A stretch of DNA of 64,000 nucleotides from Anseranas semipalmata (lineage: Eukaryota; Chordata; Aves; Anseriformes; Anseranatidae), in contig VXAA01004297.1 in NCBI GenBank assembly GCA_013399115.1, positions 700,560-764,559 of the forward strand. Reading direction: 5' to 3'. Under the pieces are notes generated by a model. That model was not told where the DNA came from. It worked only from the letters and a program-made list of their open reading frames with translations, and did not search any database. The translations under genes were made by a program, and so were the position numbers. This document shows, one piece after another, positions 11,601 to 26,600 of the stretch (within the stretch, counting starts at the first letter, position 1; every line of letters begins with the position of its first letter).

Positions 11601-14600
11601 AAACTAACAGCAAGCCTGAGATAAATTCTCTCCTAAATACCCTAATTCCCAGCCACTGCATCATTAGCCCTGTGCTCCAGAATCACAGAATGGTCTGGGT
11701 TAGAAGGGACCTTAAAGATCATCCAGTTCCAACCCCCCTGCCATAGGCAGGGACATCTCCCACTAGACCAGGTTGCCCAAAGCCCCATTCAACCTGGCCT
11801 TGGGTACTTCCAGGGATGGGGCATCCACAGCTTCTCTGGGCAACCTGTTCCAGTGCCTCACCACACTCATAGTAAAGAATTTCCTCATTATGTCTAATCT
11901 AAATCTACCTTCTCTTAGTTTAAAACCATTACCCCTTGTCCTTTCACTACATGCCCTTGTAAAAAGTTTCTCTCTACCTTTCTTATAAGCCCCTTTTAAG
12001 TACTGGAAGGCTGCAATAAGGTCTCCCCAGAGCCTTCTCTTCTCCAGGCTGAATCCCAGCTCTCTCAGCCTTTCTTCGTAGGTGAGGTGTTTCTACGTTA
12101 GAATTGGAGGTATCGTTCATTACACCAGTTTGTTCAGCAAAGATTTCAAGGCACACATGCCTACAGCACAGTGAAGACATTTCAAAGAACAGTGACTAGA
12201 GAATGGCTAAATGCAGAAACCCACTTTGATTTGGGCACCATCACCAGACAGACGTAGGAGTAGCAACAGTGTGATGATTTCTGCTAAGTCAATCTGCTGT
12301 CTAAGAATCAGATAACCTCCTTTAGAATATTCAGCAGCACCGACACTGATCTCTAAACAAATGTCAGGCTTTAAAGTAAGTCTGTGTGTGTACTGCTTAT
12401 GCCATTCTTGAGTGAACCTTTGTTTTGATTTTATATTGATGTCATTCTAATGAGGTCTTTACATGTCAATTTCTCTCAGCCATATCCATAACAAACAGAT
12501 GAAATTAAGGCTTGCACCCTGTGAACTGCCTGAATGAAGCTCTAAGGCTAAGTGCCAGACTGCAATTGCGAGGTCAGAGACTGACCTCAGCTTCCTTCTC
12601 AGCTCTCAGACTTGGAGCTTGATCCAGCAAAATTTCCAAGCTTTTCTGAAAGTTCAGAAGAACCCTCTCTGAAAGTCCCAAAGACTTTACAACAAGAGGA
12701 GATGACTGAGTTGCAGAGCTGTACAAATCAGGCCTTGGGCCTTCAGCCAGCAGCTGCATCTTTATGGAAGGATCCCAGCTGTCTGCTGGGACTCAGCGAG
12801 GCCCACACTGTTTTGTGTGGATATGTTCTTTCAGCTGTAAGACAGTCTTAATTTATAAAGCTTTGCAACTCATTAGCTCAACTGATGAAAATACTGTGGG
12901 GGAGCAGGGAAGGGCCTGAACATACAATTATTTGAGTTGTGTGCATTTCTAACAATATCCTCATGTTCTCATGCTTCAAGCTATGCTCCAGTTTTGTAGC
13001 TGTACTGTCAACCCATTTAGCTGCTCAGGGTTTTTAGTTTTTGTTGTTGTTGTTGTTTTTGTTTGTTTGTTTTTAATTTAGATCTCGGAGCATTTGGGTC
13101 AGGCATTTTTGGGTTCATTTGTTGCTGTCGTTTTTTTTCAAGTACTTTTCAAGGTTGGAAACACTGTACTATTTACAGTGAAGTCAAAAAATTAAAATGA
13201 ATAGTCTTTTTTGATATTTGTAACAATGGACATTTTAAAGAACAGTTCACTTACTGCTTTTAACACAGTATGGAAAGAGGCATTTGGGATGCTAGTAGAC
13301 ATAAGCTCATCTGAAGTGAAAACAGTTTACACCAGCTGACTATCTGAACCCTCACAACTGTAAAAGCCCAATTTGTTATTTACCTAAAGGGAAATGTAGA
13401 ACAAAAATTTGATAAATTTGTTAATGATGATTCATGAACGTTTGCTAGGCTGACTGGGGTGGGAGAGGAGAGGAAAGAAATCTAAGGAAAAGTGCTTTGC
13501 ATCTTTTAGTGAAAGAGGTAGGATTCATGGACTCAACAAAGGCAGAATGTCCAAGAATATTGTAAAAACTTTGAAAAAAACTTTAAAAAAAATAACACTA
13601 CAGAGAGCTTGCATGCACTTCCAGCATCCTTCCCCTTGTACTCCATCTGTCTGCTGTTTTATTTGTCTCTGCTTCACAACCATTTAGGATACACCATGCC
13701 TGCAAGACCTGCCTGCTCCTTTATGCAGGAGGTGTCAGCATGACCAGCTTGCATATTGTGAGCTGTGGATCAGCTTGCATTTTGAACAGCACATTGTGGT
13801 TGAAGATCAAGTTCTAGCCTGTGCGTATAAACAAGGTAAGAGTCCCTGGAAGTGAAGGACCTAGTGCAGCTACAAAAGGTTTAAGGTTATTGTTAGAAAA
13901 AAATTGGAAATTCCTGAATTTTCTCAACCAAATTATTTCCAATATGGCTGAAGTCTTGAATTCTTATTGCTGTAAGAGATTTCTCTTCTTTATAAAGTGC
14001 AAAGTCACGTGCTGAGCAGCTCTAACCTGAAACACCAGAATGCCCGTGTTGGCAACAGCCAAGTTGATTTTTGTCCCTTCCCTGTCCTTGGCTGGATGCA
14101 AGCGTATTCCATACATCTCCAGCCGCCGGGCAATCTCCAAAAGCTGGAAGTCAGACTCTGCTGGTGTCTGTCCCCTTGAGAAACAAAACAAAGAAGACAA
14201 ACAAATTCTTCACACCTTTTAATAGAGATCAACAGGTCCTCCAGAGAACAAAGAGACACAGAGACTGAAACCTGACAGGGGTGTTACATCTCTATGTTTT
14301 TTCTACCTCCCCAGATTTATCAGCTAGAACAACTTTATCTTAGTGTAGACCAATACCAAAAAATCCAGAGTTTTTACAGTCTAGAAATTTTCTACTAGAA
14401 AAACTCCAATTCTGAGACAGCTGCAACAGTTGGATTTAGAGCCATTAACTTTAACAGAAGTCTCTCTCTCTATTTTTTTCCACTGAAACAACATACTATA
14501 TCCCTAAAAAAAAAATAATAAATAGAAGTTTGTATGTTGTTCATTGTAAAAGTGAACTCAATACCAAAATGAAGTAAAACAGAAGACATGAAAATCTTAA

Positions 14601-17600
14601 CATAAATGTTGGGAACCCATAAGCACTAAATTCCTCATGACTAAACTATGCAAAAAGTTCTGATTATTACTGTAGCTGTAGAGCTCCCTACCACTCATCT
14701 CCAATTCCAGTTAGTTCAAAATGCAACTGTTCAAGTCTTGAAATGTTTTTGATTTTCGATAACAAAAAAATACCCTCCTATATCTTGTTCTTAATTCTTT
14801 TATAATTCTAGCTTTTTCTCCAGGCCTTAGGACACCAAGCCAACAATGTGCATCATCACCTTGAATGCTGTTCTCCTAAATCCCTAATTCTGCAAGCACT
14901 TTGTGCTTTTCCTAAAACTATCATTAAACCTCTTCTTCATCCACCTCTAAATACAGCATGGAAAGGTGAAAAGGCAACATTCAATGTCCTTGAAATCAAA
15001 AGGTCTACTGTCACAAGTGCCTGACTGATCAGTCATCATTTGCAATCATACCTGCATGCAAAAAATCAGCAGTGAAGCATCTTGGGTGAAATAGACTGTA
15101 AAATAATGACATGCTTGAATGAATATCAAAACCAATTGCTCTTTAAACATCTTGTTATGATGATGGGAGGAAGGCAACCGTAACCTTCAGGAAATTTATA
15201 GGCTTGGATGTTTTTTGAGAAGTAACCGTCGAGAAACCCAGAGGCCCAAATCTCTTTTGCACTTACAATCTAGCATGTATTTACAGCTATAACTACATTA
15301 AATGAAAAGAAGGCTAATAATAATAATAATAAAAAAGTCTTACATGTGACTACGGTGAAATTCCATGATTTTGTCTTCTAGTGCTTCTTGCTGAGGTATA
15401 TACTTGTTCTTCGCTAAGTGTTCACGATCTATGGTTTCATCAAAATCTCCAATCTCAGCTATGGAGAATTTTAAGAAAAGTCTATTAAAACACTGAATTA
15501 AATCTGAATTATTCAGGCAATCCAAAAGGTGCAGATAGCTGGGAAGAGGGCAGAGAAGCAATCACAGTTTGCTGTAAGCTGTGCCATGGTTTCATGACTC
15601 AGACTCCCACTATTTTATCTTTGATGCATTCCTCCCTTCTCATCTGTGTAAGTATCAGATATGTGAGAAGCAGCCCAAGGATTCCTCCCATCCACCACAA
15701 CCAGGTGAGCAGATGTTGGACGTCAATCGAACAAACGAAGCCATCACAGTGCTGCCTTGACTTGTGTGCAAGATAAAGTGGGGTGACAGGGAGAACAGCA
15801 CTAATCCAGCAGAACCCATCCGTCTCTCTTGTGCACGGTGGTGCTCAGGTGTCTTTCCCCAGAGCAGCCAAGCACAAGCTTCCTCCCCAGGCCCATGCCC
15901 CACGCTGTAATCTTTGGGGGGAAGTCTGAAGAGAGATGGTTTTGTTTGCATGAACACATGTATTCAGCAGGTTACGGAACATTCGTCTTCCACTAATTTT
16001 GCAGCAGTTTGAGACACGTTCTGTCTCCTTCCTCCTCAAAGTTGCTCCCATCTGCTGCAGTTATTCAATAACGTGTGTGCAACAGTATGTCACACCCACC
16101 TTCCATTTTGCAGCCCATTCAGTGAGATTTCCTTTTTTTTTTTCAGAGGGGGAGGGGGTCAAGCAATCTTTGTGTGGGTGCCAGATTACTATCTTGTTGA
16201 CTACTATTCTAGGAATGCTTCTGAAAAATCTTGCTATTAGGTTTTTCACAGAATGAGGTAGCAGCCTCTGCTTGCAGACTTGCCGGAATAATATGAATGA
16301 TGCTGCAACAAAGGGTGCTACCTTAATAATGTAAGTGAAATTAAAATGCAGCTCCCTCCAATTAACTCCAGGCTTCAGTCAGACATGTCATTCTGTGGCT
16401 AACCTAGGATGTCACAGACCCAAGCTCATATCCTTGCCTCATTCTCACCTCAGTTCTGCCCATGTAAATGATCCCTTAAACCAGTCCTGTCCAAAATTAG
16501 CTGGTTTACATAAAAGAAAGGTTTAAGAATATGCTTAACACACTGCAGGTGATTATTTCTGACAAAAGTTTCCCTGTTAGCAGATATACCTGCAAATGTG
16601 GAGGAGGGAGCAATAAACTCGCATAGACAGGGAAGATGAGGACCAACGTATCTATGAATGACAAAGCAGTAACCTTTCAACCCAAATAGGCTGCAGAGGT
16701 CAGAGGTGGAAAAGAGCTGGTAACTGAGATTGTCTGATTTCCACCCCCTTCCTCACCCCATCTGCTCTGAATCATTCCTTGAGACAAGTGGCTACAGACA
16801 CACCACAGATTATTTGAGAATTCTCCTTTGTAAAAAGGTCCCTCTCATCCCTATCTCCGAAACAGCTCTATCACTCCAATTTTACTTGCCTCCAGTGACT
16901 CAAATCTTTGGGGTACATTTTTAACCCTAACTCAAATAAAAGGTAAGTTTCTCCTCTTTACTAAGGTCATAAGCCTGCCTAGGTTTCTAACACCTCAAAT
17001 AGCACGGGCCTAGACTCTTTAAAATGCAGTTCATACATTGTAGATCTGTGGACACGGACGTACTTAAAACACCTTCTGTAGGGCTTTCTTCGGAGCCAAG
17101 AGTACATACGACTTATTTCACCACTACATGATTTCTGTAGTGTTCTCTGTGTTTGTCAACTGCAAATCCATTATCAAAATTGTCCTCTGGGCCTTCTAAT
17201 TACTTCTGAATTTGTTCTCTCTGACCTCGCACTCAGCATCTTTTCCTTCATCTCTCCCCAGAACTCCTTCTCCATCTTAAATTTCTCTCTAGTAGCACTC
17301 CCTCTAGAAAGAGAGGGAGTTGTATTTTGACTATTATCAGCCTTGCATACAAAAATATTTTTTAAAATCTTCCTATGTGTTTTAGCCAAAGATTGATTTC
17401 CACTGATGCTCCCTTTTTCTTATCTTGCAAGTGCATTACACCACTCTTTGTATTCTGTCTGCATTAGTACTTCTGATATGTCTAATGCTTTATATTTCAG
17501 CTCTTTCCCTTTAATCAGTCCGTCTTCTTACTTTACACATTTGCTTTACTGCATCGTTTGCTGTATCAAAGTGTCCTCTCACTTCTAACACTTTCTGCAA

Positions 17601-20600
17601 TGCTTTTGTGGTGTTTTTAAATAGAATGTTTCAAATCAAAGTTTCATTCTGTAATATAACAGAAACCTATCTGCTGTCATATTAGATTTCATAAAAAAAT
17701 AACAGTCCATAACACTGGCATAAGCTTGTATACATAATATGAAGGTGCTTGGAATCAGATATCCCCCATGGAAACCACCAGTGGGCACAGCATCGATAAG
17801 ACATACAATACCTAATCTCTTACGTTCTCAATCTTTCCACTTTGATATCATTACTCTTATCAGCTGCCAAGTTTTATTTTTGTTACAGACAAATATGTAA
17901 TGTTTTTTTAGTTACTGAATAATAAACCAGAGAGAAAATAAATACAAAAGAAAGCCATGTGGGTAAGATACAGCTATAGACTCTTATCAGAGCCAATTTT
18001 CACAGAAAAATGTTCATGAGACACAAGATGGATGAATAAACGAGACAGTCACAAAGTTCTAGCTGAGGTTTCTAACGCTGTTACACAAAAAAGGGGGTGG
18101 GTAAAAATCATAAACATCAAAAAAACTCCAAGTTGCAGTCAGGAGATGGCAAGGGGAGCAGCACCACAGGGCTACCATGAGGCACAACATCCCTCTGCCC
18201 AAAGTGGCAGTTTAGATTCTGTGGATACTGTCTCACCTCTGCATGACGAATCTCTCGCCTCTCTCCTGACAAGATGGAAAAACTCTTTTTTTCAGTATAA
18301 AAGTATCTTACCTTACTCTCCACAAGGAGAGTACTATTTGATTCCTAAAACCACAATTCAGAAATCAGTCTGCACATCAAGCTCACGGGTGAAGGGGACA
18401 AAGAACTAAAAAGATTTCAAAAGCAACACGATCATTTCCAAGAATTGAGGAAAATTATTTAATTCCACAGTATAATGCATCTCAGCAGCATAAGAGCAGC
18501 ATAAAGTGGTGATCTGACACTTTTGTACACTTTAAAATGCAAGATTTTTGCATGCCTGCATGGGTGTGTCGGGGGGAATGGCTGAGTGTATGATACAGAA
18601 ATTTTGAGAAGCACTCAGTAAAACTTAAATTTGACTGTGCAGGGAAGGGAAAGGAAAAGCTTGTAAAGGTGAAAGGGCATCCTGGGATTTTATCCTTTTA
18701 TGCTGTTGCTTTTGGAAAAGAAGCTAGTAGTTGCATTCAGCAGCTCAGGCACCATAGCTGTAGACAGCTCAGTGAAGAATTTAATTGAGTAATCAATAAG
18801 AGGTGAGTAAGACATGAACTAAGATCTAAGTATAAGTCATACAGAAAATAACAAATACAGAATAGCAGAGTTCAAGAGGATGATCATAAAGTAGCAGATC
18901 TATAACAGACGTGTATTAGGGTATCCTCTCCCCAGCATCTTAGGTGCACAGACATCTAGTAGGAAGACCCGCCCTCCTAGAATGCAGTGTAACAAATAAT
19001 ATTCAATTTCCCCAAAATGATCAAGACATTTTTTCCCTGAGATGAAAGAAAGTTAGAACTAGCTTAGCCACAGAAAGAACTACAGCTGGCATACTGGACA
19101 CTGTAACAGGAAAAACCAAAAGAAACTAAAAGCTTGCTAGATAAAGATTTTTATTTTTTTTTAAATCTGTGCTGCAAAAATACTCAGTTTTAAAATGGTT
19201 TGAGGCATACAGAATTTCACAAAGGCTGCTGTACAGCCCTTTATCGCTCCTTAGTCACACGGGGCAATGATGACCATGGCAAATAGAAAACCATGCAATA
19301 CCTGCCTTTCCAACAGCACTTGGTAGGAAACTATCCTAACACTCAGACCATGACAAAGGATCATAAGATTTATTTATCCATCACTAAAGAACTTCTGAAC
19401 ATCTTTGTTGACTGCAATTTCCACACAACAGCATTTCAGTGGGAATATGCAATACTGAACTGTACAATGACCATTCAAAACAATGGTCTATTATGACCAT
19501 CACACATGCTACTAAGTGTTTTTTCCTACTCTTACTCTCAATAAGAGTATCCATAGAGTCTTGAAATGGAAAACATACACTGCCTTTCACGTGATTTTGA
19601 AGCTAAAAGAAGCTTCAGTATGGTGAACAAAGTTAATGCGTGAGTCTACTGAACAGTCTAATTGTGCATATTTTGCAATTAAAAAGAAAAGCTTAAAATA
19701 TTTTTTTTTTTTTACTTCCCTATCAGTTTCTGCTTAGGACTGTGCCTTAGTCTGGCATTCTAAGCATGTTTATTTACCACATTCTCTAGACAGCATACAG
19801 ATCTCCAGGAATTTGAATGCTCTGCTGACACGATACAATGTTAAATATAAATAATGAAGCGGGAATTCACGAGAATTCAACCAATTTGCTATTGCCTGCA
19901 AAGTTTGCTTTTTAAAAGATCCTAGGCAGAACATCAAATGAGTGCTTTAAAAATGCAAATCCAGTGTCCAGGAGCTCATTTTTATTTAAAAGAGTAAATT
20001 CTCTGTATTTCAATGCTATTATACAGAAATATAATAAATTGTCCATATGGCTTAAGGCTGTCTCCTGCCAGCTGCTAACAGGTAATGCAGCAAAGCATGC
20101 CCAACCAATCATCCTGTTTATCCTCCTGGAAAGAAGAAAGAAGCAAACTTACACTGTACTATGTGTGAGATTAAGAGGGCAGTGCTGGTATCATTACACG
20201 TTAGCCTTCCCTGTGCCAGGTCCTGCTTCACTTGCAATGCAAATAGGTACCTGCAAAACAAACATGAACAAAGAGTTACACAAAGCAAGAGGGAAAGATG
20301 GAAAACTATTCAACTCCAACTCTGTTTTTTGCAACAGGTTCCTTTCACTTTTTGGCATCTACAGAAGTGACCTGAAGTTCCTAAGTTTAGAGGCTAAATA
20401 AAACATCACAGGTACTGTATTACAGCCATTAGTCTTATATGGTGGCTGCTTTGCAGAACCATGGTATCTCTCTTTTTCTCTCTCCTTTCCTCTCTATTTC
20501 AACTAGGATCAATGGGATCTGGAAGTGATATAACAGTGGAAGCAAATGTGACAGCTGTTATGTGCTCAGCAACCACACCACAAGAAGCACAAGATAATGG

Positions 20601-23600
20601 ACCTGCTTGTAACTATGAAGAAACACCAGATAAAACAGTGATTTAGAGTTATCACTATGTCCTTGTAGAACAGAAGGGGAACTTTAAAGTTTCCAGTTTG
20701 GCAGTCATATCTGGAAATGAGGAGCAAGGTCTTGATGGTACTACTCTAGCTAGCTCTGATACTTTGCAGCCCCGTTACCTGCACCACCACCAGCCATTTT
20801 TAACGTATTCACTTCCAAACCAGCCATGTAGGGCAATTCTACATCGACAGCATATCTGCACAGACATCACAGCTCCACAACACTATTTTACCATTTAAAT
20901 TTCTTCTAGCTTACACAGGAATTAAAATAGCTATTTCCACTCTGTATTAAATTCTCCCCTAGAAAAAAATGACCTAAGAGTGGGCATTTCTCCTACACTT
21001 GGTATGTAACCCAAATTGGACAGGCACCTTAACAAGCCTTCCAACAACCACAGTTCCTCTGGGGAATTCATACTAGGATCTCAACAGTTTTTCCTAAGAC
21101 TGTATTTTAATATATTCAGTGAGAAGCTCTCATTTGAACAGTAAGCTTCTGAATGAGATGTAGGTAAATTAAATGAAAAATGCAAACTGAGTTGAGGAGT
21201 ATGGAAGCCAACATACACTGTATATGAAATAAAACAGATCTAAATAAAGTCCTTTTGAAACCTGCAGGCATCTGTCTCGCCATACAAAATTCACCCTAGT
21301 AGAAGAATAAAGCACAGAAGTATTATATTCTTTTCTCTCCAAGTGATGAAGCTGTTCCCTGTGGATATGCTTTCACATCCTACACACTGCCATGTACATA
21401 CATCAAGGTCCCTAGCACACACATTTAAAATTTAACCGAAAAAGTCATTAAGATTCAGAGACATGTCTCCAGGTACAGAAAGAGATCCCCAAAAATCAAT
21501 TTATGGTGTGCATTCCAAGCAACTGCTAAGCAGAATATCTATTCAGAATGTACCATTAGTAACATAACACTGTGAGTTTTCATTCATTCATTTATTATTT
21601 TTACTCAGTCTTTCAGGTAAATATTCCTTCTTCCTACTGCACTTTTCCACTTTTTTCTATCCAAGCTAGTAAGAGTTATCAATCATTTTTTCTTCCATTC
21701 CATTGCTCTATTACCAAAGACAGAGATAAACACAGACCACAAAGGTGGACTTGTTCTTTATAAAGCAGGTTACGCAGATACAAAAGCTCTTTGTAAAAGA
21801 GGATGTCATCTTATGGGAAGATTAGAAGTAAAAGCTAATAATGAAAATATTGAATCAGAACAGAAAAGTGTAATTAAAAAAAATAGTAACTGTAGACCAG
21901 GAAAAGGGTTGAAAAGTTTCGGTGACAAAATACTGCAATGAAGCTGAATGTTTTTGACTGAAAAGAAAGGCCTTGCTAATGAGGAAAAACCTTAGTAGGT
22001 CCCTCATATATGTACTGACTTATAGAGAAATATGATCCATCTCTTTATGCCAACACAGTGTGAAATGTAGAGCTTAAATCAAGTTTTTAAAGAGCACTAA
22101 AAATAAACACACCCTTTAAGGTACTCTTTCTGAGTACATGTCTACCCTTCTCTCTCTTCCTCTTCATTTTATTCCTTCTCCTTTCCATTTCTGCATCTCT
22201 GAAGACCCACTTGCAGCCGTGCAGACCTCTGGCATTTGCACTGGCTACATGAACAGGGTCCCCCAGCCGCTGCAACTTGGCAATTCCTGCAGAACAACTT
22301 TGTCCCAAACGCGATGGCAGAGTCGCACGTGTCCCTCAGGACAGAGGAGGGCCCCAGGGCACTCAGTGGTGAGGGAAATAACATCAAGTTAACTCTGAGA
22401 GGGAGACACTGATCCTCACCCAATCATCTCAAATCCCATGTTCTCCCTTCTGTCTACCAGCGATTTAACAGAAGAAAATTAGTCAAACAACTACTAACCT
22501 TGTCAGTTCCTCCTGCAGCTGAGCGTGGTCAGGTGGGAAGAATTTTACCACAAATTTTACAACAACATGCTTAGGTCCTAGGGGAAACGTCAAAGGAAAT
22601 TAGTGATATGTTTGTAACATGCTGGCCAAATTTTATGACACAGAATGATGCAGAAGGGATACATAGAATCTACAGTGCATACATATACACTAACATTCCA
22701 TCCTTTGTCAGTATTTTTGATGCTCTTCAGGTTATTTAGAAATGACAAAATGAAATTTACACAGTAAAAAAATAAACACAATAAAATAGAACAATAAACA
22801 AGCACAATAAAACGGAACAGCCACTTGGTGGAGGGATACTCTGCCAAAATCAAGTCTGTTTTTGGTAATTATACCAGTTGGTCCAATAAATATTAAGTGT
22901 GTCTATTACCCTTGCTTCAGAACAGGAGGCAGCTAAAATACAGTCTGTTTTTCAAGTCCACCAGCAAATTACTATTTCTGTTTTAACAGCAGCGCATTTG
23001 TTCTGACTCTTACAAATATGACCAGTGACAAAAGGAGCAATGCATCTCTTGCATGAGAGGGAGGGTTTCCAGAGAATACAGTCATACTAAAATGACCAGA
23101 AGGACACCTAGGAAAACAATCTCAATGGTAAAGCTCAATAAATGAAGACCTTTACTGATATTTGACAGAGAAACAAAATCACCAAAATGTTTCCTGTTCA
23201 CTTCTACTCTTCCCAAAGCTGATGGCTATGTACAATTTCCTTTCCTCTCCCACCACCCACCACAACATTCCCTGACTTCCCTAACCCAGCTGTTTTCTTT
23301 TTCCAAATTTCCAAATTCTGCAGCAACGTCTCTGTTAGCTGCCACAAATTTGCTCTGCAAAGCCGTTCCCTCCATTGCTACCACTGCCTCAGTGCTTCTA
23401 GTGCCTGACTAAACCTTCTCAACCTGCGGCTGCTTCAGCCCCTTCAACTTTATGTTGAAGGGCAAAACCAGAGGTGTTCGATGTCTGTGTGCTTTGTAGA
23501 ATTTGCTGCTGGGACACAATTTCACAGTGTGCACCATACGTCTTTTAAGGTCAGAACAGAAATAAAAAATAATCCAAACAAAATTCAGTAAAGGAAGTTG

Positions 23601-26600
23601 AGAAGATAAGGATACCAACTGACAGAGTCCTCATTTACTCAACCACTCTTGGACTAACATCATAAATGTCAGTAAGGAAGTACTTACTTCTAATCTGTTT
23701 CATAACAGGCTTCAAAAGATCGAGCCACACCTGAAAACAAAAGAAGGTGATGTTATCAGCTCTGAACAAGCTACCACTCGCAAAAGAGCATTTTTCATTG
23801 CATTAGATTTTAGATTTTCATTTACTTATCTAATTTTTCCAGTGTGGGTTTTCTCCCCAGAACTCTTGAAGATGCTCAGGAAACAGCGTTGTTAATAAGC
23901 TGTCGCTATGGCACAGCTTTTGATACACTACAAATTTAGGGAGCTGGGAAACACTGAAATTTTCCCTTTACTTGTCTCAGATACCAACAGTCACAGCAAG
24001 TTTGGTCAGTAGCCATTCATTTTGTGGAAAAGTGAAACAAGAAACTGGGAAAAAGACAGTCCTGTGCTGTCACTATGGTCCTCACCCAAATTAACCTACA
24101 GAAATGCAGGTGAAAGGGGCTGATATTTGCCTTTGAGTTGGGAATACTGGGAAAACAGAGAAAAGACAAGACAACCTCCTGGTTTTGGGGACCCATCAGG
24201 AGTCCCCAAACCATGAGCCCTGGACATAATTGTGGAGTTCGCCCCTAGGAGCCATGGAGATAAAGGATTCTCACCACCACCATCTGGAAGAACATTCTCT
24301 CAGGCCAAGAGCATGGGGCAGACACAGCTCAAAGTGGGGCTGAAAGCAAGCTTACTTCCTAGCTGCATGACATTTTCTCCATTCTACAAATCTGGGAAGC
24401 TAGGGCCAACCCTTTCTTAATTGGGTACAATGTAACTTCCGCAAATAGTTTATTTTCAACTGTTTTTTAACAGCCTGTTTTTCCCAACATTGTGTACATC
24501 TTTCCCTTGGCTTTCAAAAGAGAAGCAATGGATTGAAATGTTCAAAAGCCTAAAAGCCCACTCTGTAGTCTCAGTCAAAAGGGCCTGGACAAATCACCTA
24601 TCCTCCTCAGGCAGCTTGCAGAAAGACGAGGGAAAATCACACAGAAGATAAAAGCCAAATGACTTGCAGGAACCAGGGAAGTGTGGCAGCTCACCGAATT
24701 CAGCTGATAAGTGTGCCCAGGATTTTTATTTTGTTATCACACTAAATTGCAGGGAGCCTTCCTTAGAGAATTCTAGAATTTGCGAAGGAACTTCCTACAG
24801 CCTTCGCAAAGGTTAAAGCCATTAAAAAACAAATTAACTGAGTCTTCCTCCAGGGAAAAAATACGTATTGAAATGAATTCACCTTTGACCTTAAGTAATT
24901 TTAGGTTATGCAGAGACAGAAACATACTCAAAATATCCGTTTTAGAAAATCACCTGAGAAGCCAGACAGAAACAGGCCTGTCTTGCTGTTGTAGCTGTGC
25001 CAATGTTGTTTGCTATTTTCATAATTACTACACAAGTGCTTCCATTTAGCAAAAAGCTCACATTCCTGCCCTTTTAAACTCACTAATGTTTCTCAATGGA
25101 ATTCTTTTTATGTTTCTCAGCCTGTGAAAGTCTTTTTCTTCGGAAGGGCTAAAGAAGCATGGTTTTCCAAGAATAGGAAAATAGTGTTTATCACCTGTTA
25201 AACTGGTTCTGACACTTTTTGGTATTTCAGTAACTTAAACTGTTTTGTTTCAGAAAGTTGGCATGTACATAATCTGCAATGAAGGTCAGGGTCTTTGCCA
25301 AGCTTAGTGGAGAAAAAAAAATCCTGAATATTAAACAGCCAATTTACAAGAATATGGGAGTCATATTTTTTTATACAAAAAAAAATAAAAATCTCTCTCT
25401 CTCCAGAGGAAGTTTATGATACAGCATGAGCACAGCAAGTACGTCATTCCTTTCTCCACTTTCCCAATCATCCTACAAGCAAGTTACAACATCCTTTACC
25501 AGATTGCTGGATGCCAGTAATGCATGAATTGAATATGTGTAAGGAGAGAGGAGGAAGGTGGGGCAAGACGAAGACTTCATCAGTATCACCAAACCCAAGC
25601 AATCAGAACTTACACATCATGCAGCTCCCACAATGTATCTATACATAGCCAATCTGAGATTGATTTATAAACTGGAAAGGAAAACTAATTTGAGGAGTCA
25701 CTTAGGATTCCTGTTTTCCATTTTCTCTGGAACTACAAAGGCTAGATTCTTTATTGTTTAAACAAAGTCTGACATTCTGTGATAGTGACGGGATTTCAGC
25801 AGCTGGAGAATTGGGGCAAATATCAAGTGTGATGAAACTCTGTAAAACCCCAGGCTTGGCAACAATGCCTTGTTTCTCCTTGTCCTGGGGTGAAGTGCAG
25901 CCCTCAGACCCTCTATATTCATCTCTGATGTATGTCTTCTCTGCTACATACACGGCATGCTTGAACGTATACAGCTGCCAGGCATCATGACATACAACTG
26001 TCAATATGTGAAACATGAAGTCTGGAGCCTTGCACGTTGAAACAAACATAGCTGAACTGTGAATACATGACTTCATGTACATATGATTACATCCAAACAA
26101 ATATGCTCCAAATATTTATTTTTCTTTTTACATTGCACTCTACATTGGACAAGCAATTAATTCTGTTCAGATTATCTGAATGTAAAAGATGCATGTGTGT
26201 TTTATTTCTTAGATATGAAATTAACCACAATTTTTTTATTTGCACAATGCTTGAATTCTACATTATGGCCGTTACAAAGCTCAAAAAGGTTTAAATCCCA
26301 CAGGAACATTTACATCAACTGCATCATAGAAACTAGTAATTACAATTTAAGTGTAAATATTACTCTCATCCAGAATGCTGCTCCACACCAAAGCAATGAT
26401 TCATAATCAAATATCCTGCTTCAAGAGCTTCTGTGAGCTGTTTCTAGAATAGAATAGAAGAGAATAGAATAGAATAGAACAGAATAGAATAGAATAGAAT
26501 AGTTGGAAGGGACCTACAAAGATCATCGAGTCCAACTGCTTGACCAATTCAGGGCTAACCAAAAGTCAAAGCATATTAATGAGGGCATTGTCCAAATACT

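Larger units (their letters stand above)
11205..14026 (-). other. FARP1 intron with CR1 and palindromic AGGTCA pair
   Basis: Bounded by a GTTAGA donor and GTCTGTAG acceptor. Contains the CR1 copy at 11681-12092, the inverted repeat at 12570-12588 and a TTG/TTTG-rich stretch at 13041-13074. The rest is unrecognised unique sequence. Confidence 0.9.

Noticed and set aside
18032..18409. 125-codon plus-strand frame inside a FARP1 intron.
   Set aside because: No recognisable domain, no splice or promoter support, opposite-strand frame also open; likely chance.
19964..20401. 145-codon plus-strand frame.
   Set aside because: It is antisense to a FARP1 coding exon (20153-20250) and has no family resemblance.
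22499..22569. Alternative acceptor CCTAAG/CATGTT eight bases inside the exon.
   Set aside because: It breaks phase with the preceding exon and loses the conserved RPK residues.
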